DNA from: Methanobacterium_D oryzae
GTDB lineage: Archaea; Methanobacteriota; Methanobacteria; Methanobacteriales; Methanobacteriaceae
Length of the DNA: 64,000 bases
NCBI RefSeq assembly: GCF_050433505.1
Contig: NZ_JBNPXC010000002.1
Span: 558,001 to 622,000 of the forward strand
Reading direction: 5' to 3'
Numbering within the stretch: position 1 is the first letter of the stretch; each line of letters starts with the position of its first letter. The notes under the pieces are model-generated. The model made no database searches, was not told the DNA's origin, and worked only from the letters and a program-made list of their open reading frames with translations. Below are positions 55,401 through 63,847 of this stretch, in pieces. The translations under genes and the position numbers were made by a program.

Positions 55401-55430
55401 ATGAAAGAAAAGGTAATACGGTATGAATAA
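55401..55430 (+). CDS. possible 9-codon leader peptide overlapping the hydrolase start
   Basis: ATG at 55401 follows ATGAGGTCCATC, a good ribosome site, and encodes MKEKVIRYE before TAA at 55428-55430. That stop overlaps the start of the hydrolase gene at 55423 by eight bases in another frame. It could couple or regulate translation, or be chance. Confidence 0.3.
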   Translation: MKEKVIRYE

Positions 55431-56043
55431 AGATGAAAAGGGGTACACGGCTATTATATTAAAAACTAGAAGAGGAGACATAACTTGTAGATTTTATTCA
55501 TTAAATGAAACCAATCTTGGAGCAATTTATGTTGGAGGTATAGGTGGAGGTTTTGATACTCCTGCAAATGATTTATATCCTTATTTAGGTGAAAAATTGA
55601 AATTAAGAGGGATATCTTCTCTAAGAATACGTTTTAGAAATTCAAGGAGTGTGGAAGAATCAGTATATGATGTACTTGCAGGAATTAAGTTTCTTGAAAG
55701 TGAAGGAATAAATAAAATCGCGTTAGTTGGTCATTCTCTTGGTGGAGCAGTTGTAATTCAAGCAGCTGCACTTTCTAAATCCATAAAAACGGTTATAACT
55801 CTTGCTACTCAAAGTTATGGTGCAGAGAATGTTTCGAATATTCCCTCCGATTCTTCTATTTTACTGATTCATGGATTAGATGATCCAGTCTTGTCAAGCT
55901 ATTGTTCTAAACAAGTATTTGATATTGCACATGATCCAAAGCAAATAATTACTTTACCTGGTAATGGCCATTGTTTAGATGAATCATCTGAAGATGTTCA
56001 TGAAATAGTATATAACTGGATTTTAAATGAACTATCCAAATAA
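55423..56043 (+). CDS. alpha/beta hydrolase, dienelactone hydrolase-like
   Basis: A 206-residue alpha/beta-hydrolase. The nucleophile elbow is IALVGHSLGGAVVIQA near 105-117, the acid in LLIHGLDDPVLS and the His in LPGNGHCLDESS. It has no signal peptide, so it works inside the cell. The substrate is unknown. The oxyanion-side segment YVGGIGGGFDTP with several glycines is unusual in place of HG. AAAGGTAAT stands eight bases before the ATG. Confidence 0.87.
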   Translation: MNKDEKGYTAIILKTRRGDITCRFYSLNETNLGAIYVGGIGGGFDTPANDLYPYLGEKLKLRGISSLRIRFRNSRSVEESVYDVLAGIKFLESEGINKIALVGHSLGGAVVIQAAALSKSIKTVITLATQSYGAENVSNIPSDSSILLIHGLDDPVLSSYCSKQVFDIAHDPKQIITLPGNGHCLDESSEDVHEIVYNWILNELSK

Positions 56044-56094
56044 AATTTAAGCAATTATAAAATTTTATTTGAAAGAATAATCATAATAGAAATA

Positions 56095-56697
56095 ATGAAT
56101 GACAAAGAAAAATTAAGAAAACAAATTTGGAATACTTTAGAATCTAATAAATTATCCAAAAATCCAAAACCACTTCATGGAAGAATTCCTAATTTTTTCG
56201 GGTCAACTGCTGCAGCTAAAGAGCTTAGAACTACAGAAGAATGGATCAATTCTAAAATTATATTTTCAAGTCCTGATTCTGCTCAAAAAAGTGTTCGTGA
56301 ATTTGCTTTAAGGGATGGAAAACTCTTGATTATGGCATCTCCTAAATTAAAAAATGGGTATCTCTTAATTAATCCATTAGATATTAAAAAGAATGAGAAA
56401 GAAGCATCTACTATTAATGGTGCTTTTAAATATGGAAAACAAATTGAAAAATTTCCAAAGGTTGATCTTGTAATTGAAGGTTCAGTTGCAGTAGATATTA
56501 AAGGTAATAGACTTGGAAAAGGCGGTGTTTACGGGGATGTAGAAATTAAACGTCTATTTGAAGAAAATGCGATAAATATAGAGACTCCAGTTGTAACTAC
56601 AGTTCATGAAATTCAGATTGTTGATAATGTTCCTACAGAAGCACATGATCAAAAAATTAACATGATAGTGACACCAAAAAGAGTAATAAGGATTTAA
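56095..56697 (+). CDS. 5-formyltetrahydrofolate cyclo-ligase family protein
   Basis: A 200-residue member of the 5-FTHF cycloligase family: KLRKQIWNTLESNKLSKNPKPLHGRIPNFFGS at the start and the nucleotide-binding end RLGKGGVYGDVEIKRLFEE near 142-160. In methanogens, which use tetrahydromethanopterin, the family's job is uncertain and may lie in purine or pterin metabolism. It follows the hydrolase gene by 51 bases on the same strand. Confidence 0.88.
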   Translation: MNDKEKLRKQIWNTLESNKLSKNPKPLHGRIPNFFGSTAAAKELRTTEEWINSKIIFSSPDSAQKSVREFALRDGKLLIMASPKLKNGYLLINPLDIKKNEKEASTINGAFKYGKQIEKFPKVDLVIEGSVAVDIKGNRLGKGGVYGDVEIKRLFEENAINIETPVVTTVHEIQIVDNVPTEAHDQKINMIVTPKRVIRI

Positions 56698-56792
56698 ATT
56701 AACTTATTTAATGAATATATCTATTATTTCATGAAATATTAAATTTTAGAAGTTATAAAAAAAAATTATTTGTAAAAATTAGTTACTATGTT

Positions 56793-57011
56793 TTATTTTT
56801 TGAAGTTTTTAGGGTCTATATCTTTGATTTCATCTATCCAAACTTTACTGGATTCTATATTTTCCTTGATTTTCATCATGTCTTCTAGTAGTTCATTGAA
56901 ATTTTCTGCAGATATTATGACTACAACTTCTCCTTCATTAAATGTAGAATGATCTTTTAATATGATTCCGTCTTTTCCAACTAATCCCATTGTAGTTTTT
57001 AATTTTTCCAT
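56793..57011 (-). CDS. 72-residue protein, unknown
   Basis: A small charged protein starting MEKLKTTMGLVGKDGIILKDHSTFNEGEVVVIISAE, with a helix-rich second half (NELLEDMMKIKENIESSKVWIDEI). The front part looks like a small beta-barrel. No family recognised. AGAGGGATCC precedes the ATG. It lies 44 bases downstream of the ferritin-like gene and may share its transcript. Confidence 0.6.
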   Translation of the reverse strand: MEKLKTTMGLVGKDGIILKDHSTFNEGEVVVIISAENFNELLEDMMKIKENIESSKVWIDEIKDIDPKNFKK

Positions 57012-57055
57012 TGGATCCCTCTTAAATTCAATTTAGACATGAAATTAAATAGAGT

Positions 57056-57463
57056 TTATTTTAACGCTTCAAGTCTTATTCTAAACTCTTTTCTATGACG
57101 TTTTTCCTCATCAAGTATATGTTTAAGTACTCCCACAACTTCCTCATCATCAATTTCTGCAATCTGTTTGGTGTAGAGATTTATACCTTCAGTTTCAAGT
57201 TCTATTTGTCTTTCAAGTTGACCTTTTAGATCATCGCCACCAAAATCAAGTTCTTTATGTTCCATTGTAGGCTTACCACCCCTATTTACAATCAGTTCTG
57301 CAAGCCACCACATATGTCTCATTTCATCAACTGAAATTGCTTCTGTAACTCTACTTGGGTCACATGGTTCCATAATAAAAGAGTTTCTAACATAAATCAT
57401 TGAAGCTTCAAGTTCTCTAACAAAATTCACGTTTAATATCTTTATTATTTCTTCTTTATCCAT
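57056..57463 (-). CDS. ferritin-like diiron protein (bacterioferritin/rubrerythrin group)
   Basis: A 135-residue four-helix protein. Diiron ligands can be followed: NFVRELEASMIYVRNS (Glu), SVDEMRHMWWLAEL (ExxH), QIELETEGINLY (Glu) and LDEEKRHRKEFRIRL (ExxH). It may store iron or remove peroxide. The GGGGGGATG stretch holds the ribosome site, so the ATG at 57463 is chosen over the longer TTG at 57478. A 72-residue unknown gene follows on the same strand. Confidence 0.9.
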   Translation of the reverse strand: MDKEEIIKILNVNFVRELEASMIYVRNSFIMEPCDPSRVTEAISVDEMRHMWWLAELIVNRGGKPTMEHKELDFGGDDLKGQLERQIELETEGINLYTKQIAEIDDEEVVGVLKHILDEEKRHRKEFRIRLEALK

Positions 57464-57569
57464 TCGACATCCCCCCAACCAAGTATTTATAGTATTAAAT
57501 ATGTAACTGACTATTTATAAATATAAAAAAAATCAGATCGAATGATAGATTATTATTGAGATATTTTAT

Positions 57570-57968
57570 CTATTCTCCAATAACAGTTACTTCTATTTTC
57601 CTTAATCTGCCTGATATATCAGCTTCTATAAACAGTAAATCTTGCCATGTCCCTCTAATAACTCTTCCATTTCTAATTGGCAATGTTTTATCAGGAGCAA
57701 GAAGCATTGATCTAAGATGTGAATAAGCATTACCACCATGCTTCCAACCTTCTACTGGAGTTATATCGTCAAGTAATTTTTTAATATCTTCCCTTAAATT
57801 GCTTTCTAGCTCAGTTAATGCAAAAACTGCTGTCGCATGGGGTGCAAATACATGAACTATACCATTTTTAATTTTTGATTCTTGAACTACGCTTTCTATT
57901 TTATGGGTTAAATCAATAATTTCACCAGTATGCTCAGTTTCTATATACAATGTCTTTGTAAAGACCAT
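57570..57968 (-). CDS. YjbQ/UPF0047 family protein
   Basis: A 132-residue member of the YjbQ (UPF0047) family, which has secondary thiamine-phosphate synthase activity. Markers are NGIVHVFAPHATAVFALTELE with the conserved His pair, WKHGGNAYSHLRSMLLAPDKTLPIRNGRVIRGTWQDLLFIEAD with GNAxSHL, and the end RLRKIEVTVIGE. The true physiological role is not certain. AGAGGTG precedes the ATG. It lies 25 bases behind a methyltransferase gene on the same strand, likely one operon. Confidence 0.93.
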   Translation of the reverse strand: MVFTKTLYIETEHTGEIIDLTHKIESVVQESKIKNGIVHVFAPHATAVFALTELESNLREDIKKLLDDITPVEGWKHGGNAYSHLRSMLLAPDKTLPIRNGRVIRGTWQDLLFIEADISGRLRKIEVTVIGE

Positions 57969-57993
57969 TTAAACACCTCTAAAATATAAAATA

Positions 57994-58779
57994 TTATTTT
58001 GTAGCTTCAACTTCTAATCTGACCATTCCAACATGTATATGTTCCTTACCATCCTTTGGATACTTTTCAAGATATCTTTTAATTAATTCTTCTATGAATT
58101 CTTTTTGAAGTTCTTCTGGAACTCTCTGAGTGTAGGGAAGCCATGTAGTTCGAATCCATCCTGCCATTTCACTTTCATCATTCTTTTCCATATCTTTAGA
58201 GATTAGTTGAACCCTAATTTTATTAAATCCCACTTTTTGCAGCCATTCTTTATATTCTTCTGCACTATAGAATCCATAAGGAAACTCGAAATACTCAAAA
58301 TATTTTTCCCATTTTCCATCATTTATCATTTCATCAGCAATTTTTAAAATAGATTCTGCATTTCCTTTTCCACCCATTTGGAACAAAATTTTTCCTGAAG
58401 GTCTAAGACTATGTTTAATTTGCTCTAAAAGTGATAAATGATCTTTGATCCAATGTAACGCAGCATTAGAAAAAACTATATCAAATTCATTATTAAAATC
58501 TAATTCTTGAGCATCATTTAAAATAAAATTAAGATTAGAGTATTTTTTTGAATTGAATGTTTTTCTTGCAAGAGATATCATTTCTTTTGAACTATCAATA
58601 CCTAAAACAGATCCTTCAGGCACTTTTCGAGCAATTTGAGCAGTGATTTTACCATCTCCACACCCAATATCTAAAATTTTCTCATTTCCTTTAAGTTCAA
58701 GTTTGGATATAACTTCAATTGCCCATTCAAGCTGTGCTAAAGAGCTATTTTTATAATCTTCTGCATCCCATTTATACAT
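57994..58779 (-). CDS. SAM-dependent methyltransferase, trans-aconitate methyltransferase-like
   Basis: A 261-residue class I methyltransferase. Motif I is EKILDIGCGDGKITAQIARKVPEGSVLGIDSS near 34-65, motif II FDIVFSNAALHWIKDH near 108-123, and motif III SLRPSGKILFQMGGKG. The ALHWI and PYTQRVPEELQKEFIEEL parts match Tam-like enzymes that methylate small acids. Substrate not certain. CAGGTAAAATT precedes the ATG. The YjbQ gene follows by 25 bases. Confidence 0.88.
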   Translation of the reverse strand: MYKWDAEDYKNSSLAQLEWAIEVISKLELKGNEKILDIGCGDGKITAQIARKVPEGSVLGIDSSKEMISLARKTFNSKKYSNLNFILNDAQELDFNNEFDIVFSNAALHWIKDHLSLLEQIKHSLRPSGKILFQMGGKGNAESILKIADEMINDGKWEKYFEYFEFPYGFYSAEEYKEWLQKVGFNKIRVQLISKDMEKNDESEMAGWIRTTWLPYTQRVPEELQKEFIEELIKRYLEKYPKDGKEHIHVGMVRLEVEATK

Positions 58780-59053
58780 AATTTTACCTGTTTACTGATT
58801 CTAGAACTTAATTATTTATATAATAATATATATTGAATTAATATTTTATTTTATCGATTTTGAAATAATTATAATTGTGTTTAAATTGATTAAAAGTCAG
58901 TTTAGTTTTATTAGATAAATAACTGGATAAACTAGTATTAAACTTCTAATTCAGTTATGATAATAATATATTTATAGCATACATAATATATTTTATAATA
59001 TCATTTATTTAAATTATGCTTAAAACTTTAAATAAGGTTCAAAGGATGGAAAA

Positions 59054-60970
59054 ATGAACAATAAAAAGAATTATAATTTCAATGAAAAGGAATTCAAAAT
59101 TTTTGATAGCATACCTGAAATTATAATGATATTTGAGCCATTATTTGATGAAGAAAATAAAATTAAGGATCTTATTATTAGATACATAAATTCTAAAACT
59201 ATTTTAGTAGCCAATATCTCATGTAAAGAAGTTATTAATAAATGCATAAGTGAAATACTATTAATTGGTAATATTAAACCTTATTTACCCTTAGCTGAAG
59301 AAATATTAAAAAATGGTGATAAAAAAAAATTTGATTTTTACCTTCCATCTTTAGATAGTTATTTTAGAATTTCTGCATTTACTATTTTTAATAATTTAAT
59401 AGCTACGCTAATAATGGATATTACTGATGATAAAAAAAATGAAGAAGAACTTAAAATATCCAAAGAAAAAATTCAGGATATTTTAGATGGTATTGTTGAA
59501 TCTTATTATGAATTAGATAATGAATGGCGTTTTGTTGAATTAAATAAAAATGCTCTTATGCTATTTGGAAAATCTAAGAAAGATTTATTAGGTAAAGTAA
59601 TTTGGAATGTGTTTTCTAACTCAGGATATTCTGAATTTTACAAACACTATCATAAAGCTAAAAGAGAAAATATTGATGTTCATTTTGAAATCAAATCAAA
59701 ATTAGATTTACGCTGGTATGAAATACATGCTTATCCCCATCCACAAGGATTGTATATCTATTCTCATGACATTACTGAGCGAAAAGAAGCTGATGAGGAA
59801 CTTAGAGAAGCGCACTGTAATTTAGAAATTCTTGTACAAAAAAGAACAAATGAACTTGAAAAAGCCTATAAATCATTAAAAGAGAGTGAGGAAAAATTCC
59901 GTGAGATTTTTAATAAGGCAAATGATATGATAAGTTTAAATGAGATGATAGATAATTTTCCAGGTAAATTCATTGAAATAAATGATGTAGGAATAAAGAG
60001 ATTAGGCTATACTAAAGAAGAATTATTAAATATGGGACCTCCAGATATAGTTGCACCAGAAGGGAGACCAGAGATGCCAGAAAATGCAAGAAACCTAATT
60101 AAAAATGGATGTAACACATTTGAAATTGTTCATGTAACTAAAGATGGAAAGAAAATTCCAGTTGAAGTGAATAATCATCTCATTAATTATAAAGGGCGAA
60201 AGGTATGTCTTGCAATTTCTAGAGATATTACTGAACGTAAAAAATCAGAAGAAGAGAGAGAAAACTTAATTAATGAACTTAAACGTTCAAACGAAGAATT
60301 ACAGCAATTTGCTTATATAACATCTCATGATTTGCAAGAACCACTTAGAACCATTGCCAGTTTCACCCAGTTACTTGAAAAACGCTATAAAGGTAAATTT
60401 GATAGTGATGCAGACGAATTCATGAATTATACAGTGGATGCTGCAATAAGAATGAAACAGATGATTCAAGATTTACTTGAATATTCTCGAGTTTCAACAC
60501 CAACTGAAGATTTTAAACTTGTAAATACTGAAGAAATATTAAAGAATGTTTTATTTGATTTAAAAACTATTATTGATAATAATAATGCTAAAATTACATA
60601 TGATAAACTTCCTAAAGTTGAAGGAGATAAAGATCAACTTACAAGAGTATTTTTAAACTTAATTTCTAATGCAATAAAGTTTAGAAAGCCAGATGAATCT
60701 CCAAAAATTCATATTTCATGCCGAAAAGAAGATAATGAATATATATTTAGCGTACAAGATAATGGAATTGGAATTGAAAAAGATTATTATAACCGTATTT
60801 TTACCATATTTCAACGTTTACATACATTAGATGAATTTCATGGAAGTGGAATAGGCCTTTCTATTTCAAAGAAAATTATTGAGCGTCATGGGGGTAGGAT
60901 ATGGGTCGAATCCTCGTTTGGGGTGGGATCAACTTTCTTCTTTACAATACCCATTAAACCTACGCTTTAG
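59054..60970 (+). CDS. cytosolic triple-PAS sensor histidine kinase
   Basis: A 638-residue kinase with no membrane helix. PAS-like domains lie at about 15-130, 140-250 (YELDNEWRFVELNKNALMLFGKS) and 275-400 (GYTKEELLNMGPPDIVAPEG), linked by coiled coils. The H box TSHDLQEPLR is near 430, followed by N box NLISNAIKFR, G1 DNGIGIEKDYY and G2 GSGIGLSISKK. It is close in sequence to the kinase at 24611 in its catalytic part and to the PAS-only protein at 52560 in its front part. AAGGATGGAAAA precedes the ATG. Confidence 0.94.
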   Translation: MNNKKNYNFNEKEFKIFDSIPEIIMIFEPLFDEENKIKDLIIRYINSKTILVANISCKEVINKCISEILLIGNIKPYLPLAEEILKNGDKKKFDFYLPSLDSYFRISAFTIFNNLIATLIMDITDDKKNEEELKISKEKIQDILDGIVESYYELDNEWRFVELNKNALMLFGKSKKDLLGKVIWNVFSNSGYSEFYKHYHKAKRENIDVHFEIKSKLDLRWYEIHAYPHPQGLYIYSHDITERKEADEELREAHCNLEILVQKRTNELEKAYKSLKESEEKFREIFNKANDMISLNEMIDNFPGKFIEINDVGIKRLGYTKEELLNMGPPDIVAPEGRPEMPENARNLIKNGCNTFEIVHVTKDGKKIPVEVNNHLINYKGRKVCLAISRDITERKKSEEERENLINELKRSNEELQQFAYITSHDLQEPLRTIASFTQLLEKRYKGKFDSDADEFMNYTVDAAIRMKQMIQDLLEYSRVSTPTEDFKLVNTEEILKNVLFDLKTIIDNNNAKITYDKLPKVEGDKDQLTRVFLNLISNAIKFRKPDESPKIHISCRKEDNEYIFSVQDNGIGIEKDYYNRIFTIFQRLHTLDEFHGSGIGLSISKKIIERHGGRIWVESSFGVGSTFFFTIPIKPTL

Positions 60971-61020
60971 AAATTTAATAGATTTATATTTTAAGAATTA
61001 AAGGTTTAGTCTTTAAGGAT

Positions 61021-61725
61021 TTATTCTTGTCGTCTTGATTTAATCTCTTTTAATGCTTCTTCTATCTGCAATCTTACATACCATCTCTTATCATTTAAAG
61101 ATTCATTTAGAGGTCCTACTGCCTTTTCACTACCAATTTTACCTAAAGCAACTGCAGCATGCCTTTTAATACTAACATCATCATTACTTAGTAACTTAAC
61201 TAAAGGTTCAACAGCTTCTTCATCCCCTATTTTTCCTAATGCATCTTCTACATGATTAATAAAAACTATGTCACCATCATGTAAATATCCAATTAGAAAT
61301 TTAACAGCTTTACTATTTCCAATCATACCTAATGCCAATGCAGCATTATTTCGGATATTTTTATCATTTAACGATTCAATTAAAGGATCTACAGCCCTAT
61401 CATCCCCTATTTCACCAAGAGCTATTGCAGCATGCATTCTCACATACCATTTTTCATCATTTAATAAAAGAATCAAAGGTTCAGTGGCTTTTTCATTTTT
61501 AATTTTACCGAGTGCTGATACAGCATTCCACCTAACATCACTGTTTTCATCATTTAAAGCATTTATTAAAATATCAAGAGCACTTTCATCCCTTATTCTA
61601 GTAAATGCATTTTCTGCATCTATACGGACATTAATATCCTTATTTTTTAAAGCATCTATTAGACCAGAAATATCTTTTTCCCTTTCAAGCTTCCTTACAT
61701 TTGGTTTATTATCTAAAAGTCCCAT
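61021..61725 (-). CDS. HEAT-repeat protein (PBS lyase type)
   Basis: A 234-residue solenoid of about seven HEAT repeats of roughly 31 residues, with the pattern DxxVRxxAAxALGxIGDxxAVxPLIxxLxD (for example NDEKWYVRMHAAIALGEIGDDRAVDPL). The N-terminus (GLLDNKPNVRKLEREKDISGLIDAL) is a capping helix. It is probably a protein-protein scaffold. CGGTGAAGATT is the ribosome site, so ATG 61725 is preferred to the GTG at 61734. It is a paralogue of the gene at 32160 and lies convergent to the triple-PAS kinase. Confidence 0.9.
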   Translation of the reverse strand: MGLLDNKPNVRKLEREKDISGLIDALKNKDINVRIDAENAFTRIRDESALDILINALNDENSDVRWNAVSALGKIKNEKATEPLILLLNDEKWYVRMHAAIALGEIGDDRAVDPLIESLNDKNIRNNAALALGMIGNSKAVKFLIGYLHDGDIVFINHVEDALGKIGDEEAVEPLVKLLSNDDVSIKRHAAVALGKIGSEKAVGPLNESLNDKRWYVRLQIEEALKEIKSRRQE

Positions 61726-61829
61726 AATCTTCACCGCTTTTAACCCTAAATAATAATAATTTCAGAAATTATTTAAGTTTTTCCTAAATTTATTATTATA
61801 TATTTTTCAATGATTTTGGATAAAAACTG

Positions 61830-63845
61830 TTAATATACTAAACTAAGTAACCTAAATGCAATTCCACCTACAATCATTGCAGTTAAAAAATTAGCTAAAG
61901 TAATCATTCCTGATGATTTCCAACCAAATTCTCTTGCTAAAACTGCGATTGTAGAAGCACATGGAAGATAGAGCATTGCTACAAGCGCAAGAACTATAAA
62001 TTGAACTGGTGTTAATACTAAAGCTAAATTTGTGCCAAAGAAAGCCACTAACATTAACAATATGAATTCTTTTCTAATTGCTCCAAAAATTAAGAGCACT
62101 CCAGCAATGGCTGGAAGTCCAAGCCACCATACAGTTAATGGAATTAGTGCATTACTTATCGGTTCGAGGACCCCTAATACATAAAGAGCCTGCACAAATG
62201 CTGTTCCAAATATGTAAATTGGTAAAACAAGGTATATCAATGATTTAGTTCTAACCCATGTTTGTTTAAGTATTACTGATAGTGTAGGGACCTTGAAAGT
62301 GTGCATTTCCATTATTAAACCAGTAGCTTCTCCAGGAACTACTTTAAGCGCTATTCTGCCCAATATAAAGATAAGCAGTAGATCAATTGCATAAAGTGCA
62401 AGTGCCCACCATACACTAACAAAAACTGCTACTAATCCTAATATAACTATTGTTCGTGCTGCACATGGAGCAAATGTGATCGCAAATGCTGCAAGTAATC
62501 TTTCTCTTTTTGTTTCAAGGATTCTTGTGCTATCAATTGCAGGTACATTACATCCATAACCTAAAATTAAAGGAATCAATGCTTTTCCATGAAGGCCTAT
62601 TTTGTGCATTGCACTGTCCATCATAAAAGCTACCCTTGTTAAAATTCCTGAATTTTCAATTGCACTAAGCATCAAGTAAAAAGGAATTACAAAAGGTATT
62701 ATTAAAGTTATTCCTGCAACTAAACCTCCTACAGCCCCATTCCATAATATACTAACTAATGTACCGCTAACTTGAGGATCTACAGGCTGGAAAAAGCTAA
62801 ATGCTTCTGTAAGTAAACCCGAAAAGAAATTTCCAACTACAAAAGTCCAAAGGAGAAGTCCTCCAATTACTATGGCTGATACTACATAACCAAATACTCT
62901 ATCTGTGGCTAATCTATCGAGCCTTTCAGAAAATGATATTTTAATTTCACTTTGAACCTGTGCTCCACTTGCAATCATATTTGCAAGTGAATATCTTTCT
63001 GATGCAATTACTGAAAATGATGGTTCATTGTGAATTTCTTCAATTTCCCTTGCTAATTCAAATGATTTTAAAACAACTTCATGAGCTACATTTTCAACAA
63101 GTTTTTTAATTTCTGGATCATTTTCAAGTAGTTTAATAGAAACCCAACGAGAAGGATATCCTAAATCAAGTTTTTTTGACTCAATTAATTTGGATAGTTC
63201 ATTTACTCTATCTTCAACTTCTCCCCCATATTCAATCCTATTTTCATTAATCTTAATTTTATTTTCAGATAACTTAGTAGCTGTTTCCATTAGTTCATGT
63301 AATCCTTCGCCCCTAACAGCTACAGTCCCCACTACAGGTACACCTAATGCTGCTTGGAGTTTTTCAGTATCTATGAATATTCCTTTTTGTCTTGCTATAT
63401 CAATTTGATTAACACAAACAATTAATGGAACTTCCATTTCCATAAGTTGCATTGTAAAAAATAAATTTCGCTCTAAAACAGCGGCATCAATAACATTAAT
63501 AACAACATCTGGCTTTTCAAAGGCAATATATTCTCTGGATACAATTTCTTCCATTGAAAACGTGGAAAATGAATATATTCCGGGTAAATCGATTACTTCA
63601 ATATCGTAACCATTAAAATATAATTTTCCTTCTGCTCTTTCAATGGTTTTACCTGGCCAGTTTCCTACAATCTGATTTGAACCAGTAAGTTCATTGAAAA
63701 TGACACTTTTACCCACATTTGCGTTTCCAGCAAGTGCAATAGTTAAATTACTTGTATCTCCATGCCGATGTCTATGCCTATGCCTTTTTTGATGATCTTT
63801 ACCTTTCCATGATTTAGGAGGATTATTTTCAATGGATTTAACCAA
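61830..63845 (-). CDS. feoB: ferrous iron transport protein B
   Basis: FeoB imports Fe2+ with the help of a GTPase domain. The about 671-residue protein has G1 GNANVGKS near 42-49, G3 DLPGIY, G4 NQID, a helical spacer, and about eight to ten helices with two gate regions (GYGCNVPAI and PCASTIAVLAREFG). The N-terminus has an unusual basic His/Arg run, KRHRHRHRHGD, which may bind metal. GAGGTG stands six bases before TTG 63845, which I take as the start; GTG 63854 is part of that site. FeoA is encoded just upstream. Confidence 0.95.
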   Translation of the reverse strand: MVKSIENNPPKSWKGKDHQKRHRHRHRHGDTSNLTIALAGNANVGKSVIFNELTGSNQIVGNWPGKTIERAEGKLYFNGYDIEVIDLPGIYSFSTFSMEEIVSREYIAFEKPDVVINVIDAAVLERNLFFTMQLMEMEVPLIVCVNQIDIARQKGIFIDTEKLQAALGVPVVGTVAVRGEGLHELMETATKLSENKIKINENRIEYGGEVEDRVNELSKLIESKKLDLGYPSRWVSIKLLENDPEIKKLVENVAHEVVLKSFELAREIEEIHNEPSFSVIASERYSLANMIASGAQVQSEIKISFSERLDRLATDRVFGYVVSAIVIGGLLLWTFVVGNFFSGLLTEAFSFFQPVDPQVSGTLVSILWNGAVGGLVAGITLIIPFVIPFYLMLSAIENSGILTRVAFMMDSAMHKIGLHGKALIPLILGYGCNVPAIDSTRILETKRERLLAAFAITFAPCAARTIVILGLVAVFVSVWWALALYAIDLLLIFILGRIALKVVPGEATGLIMEMHTFKVPTLSVILKQTWVRTKSLIYLVLPIYIFGTAFVQALYVLGVLEPISNALIPLTVWWLGLPAIAGVLLIFGAIRKEFILLMLVAFFGTNLALVLTPVQFIVLALVAMLYLPCASTIAVLAREFGWKSSGMITLANFLTAMIVGGIAFRLLSLVY

Positions 63846-63847
63846 TA

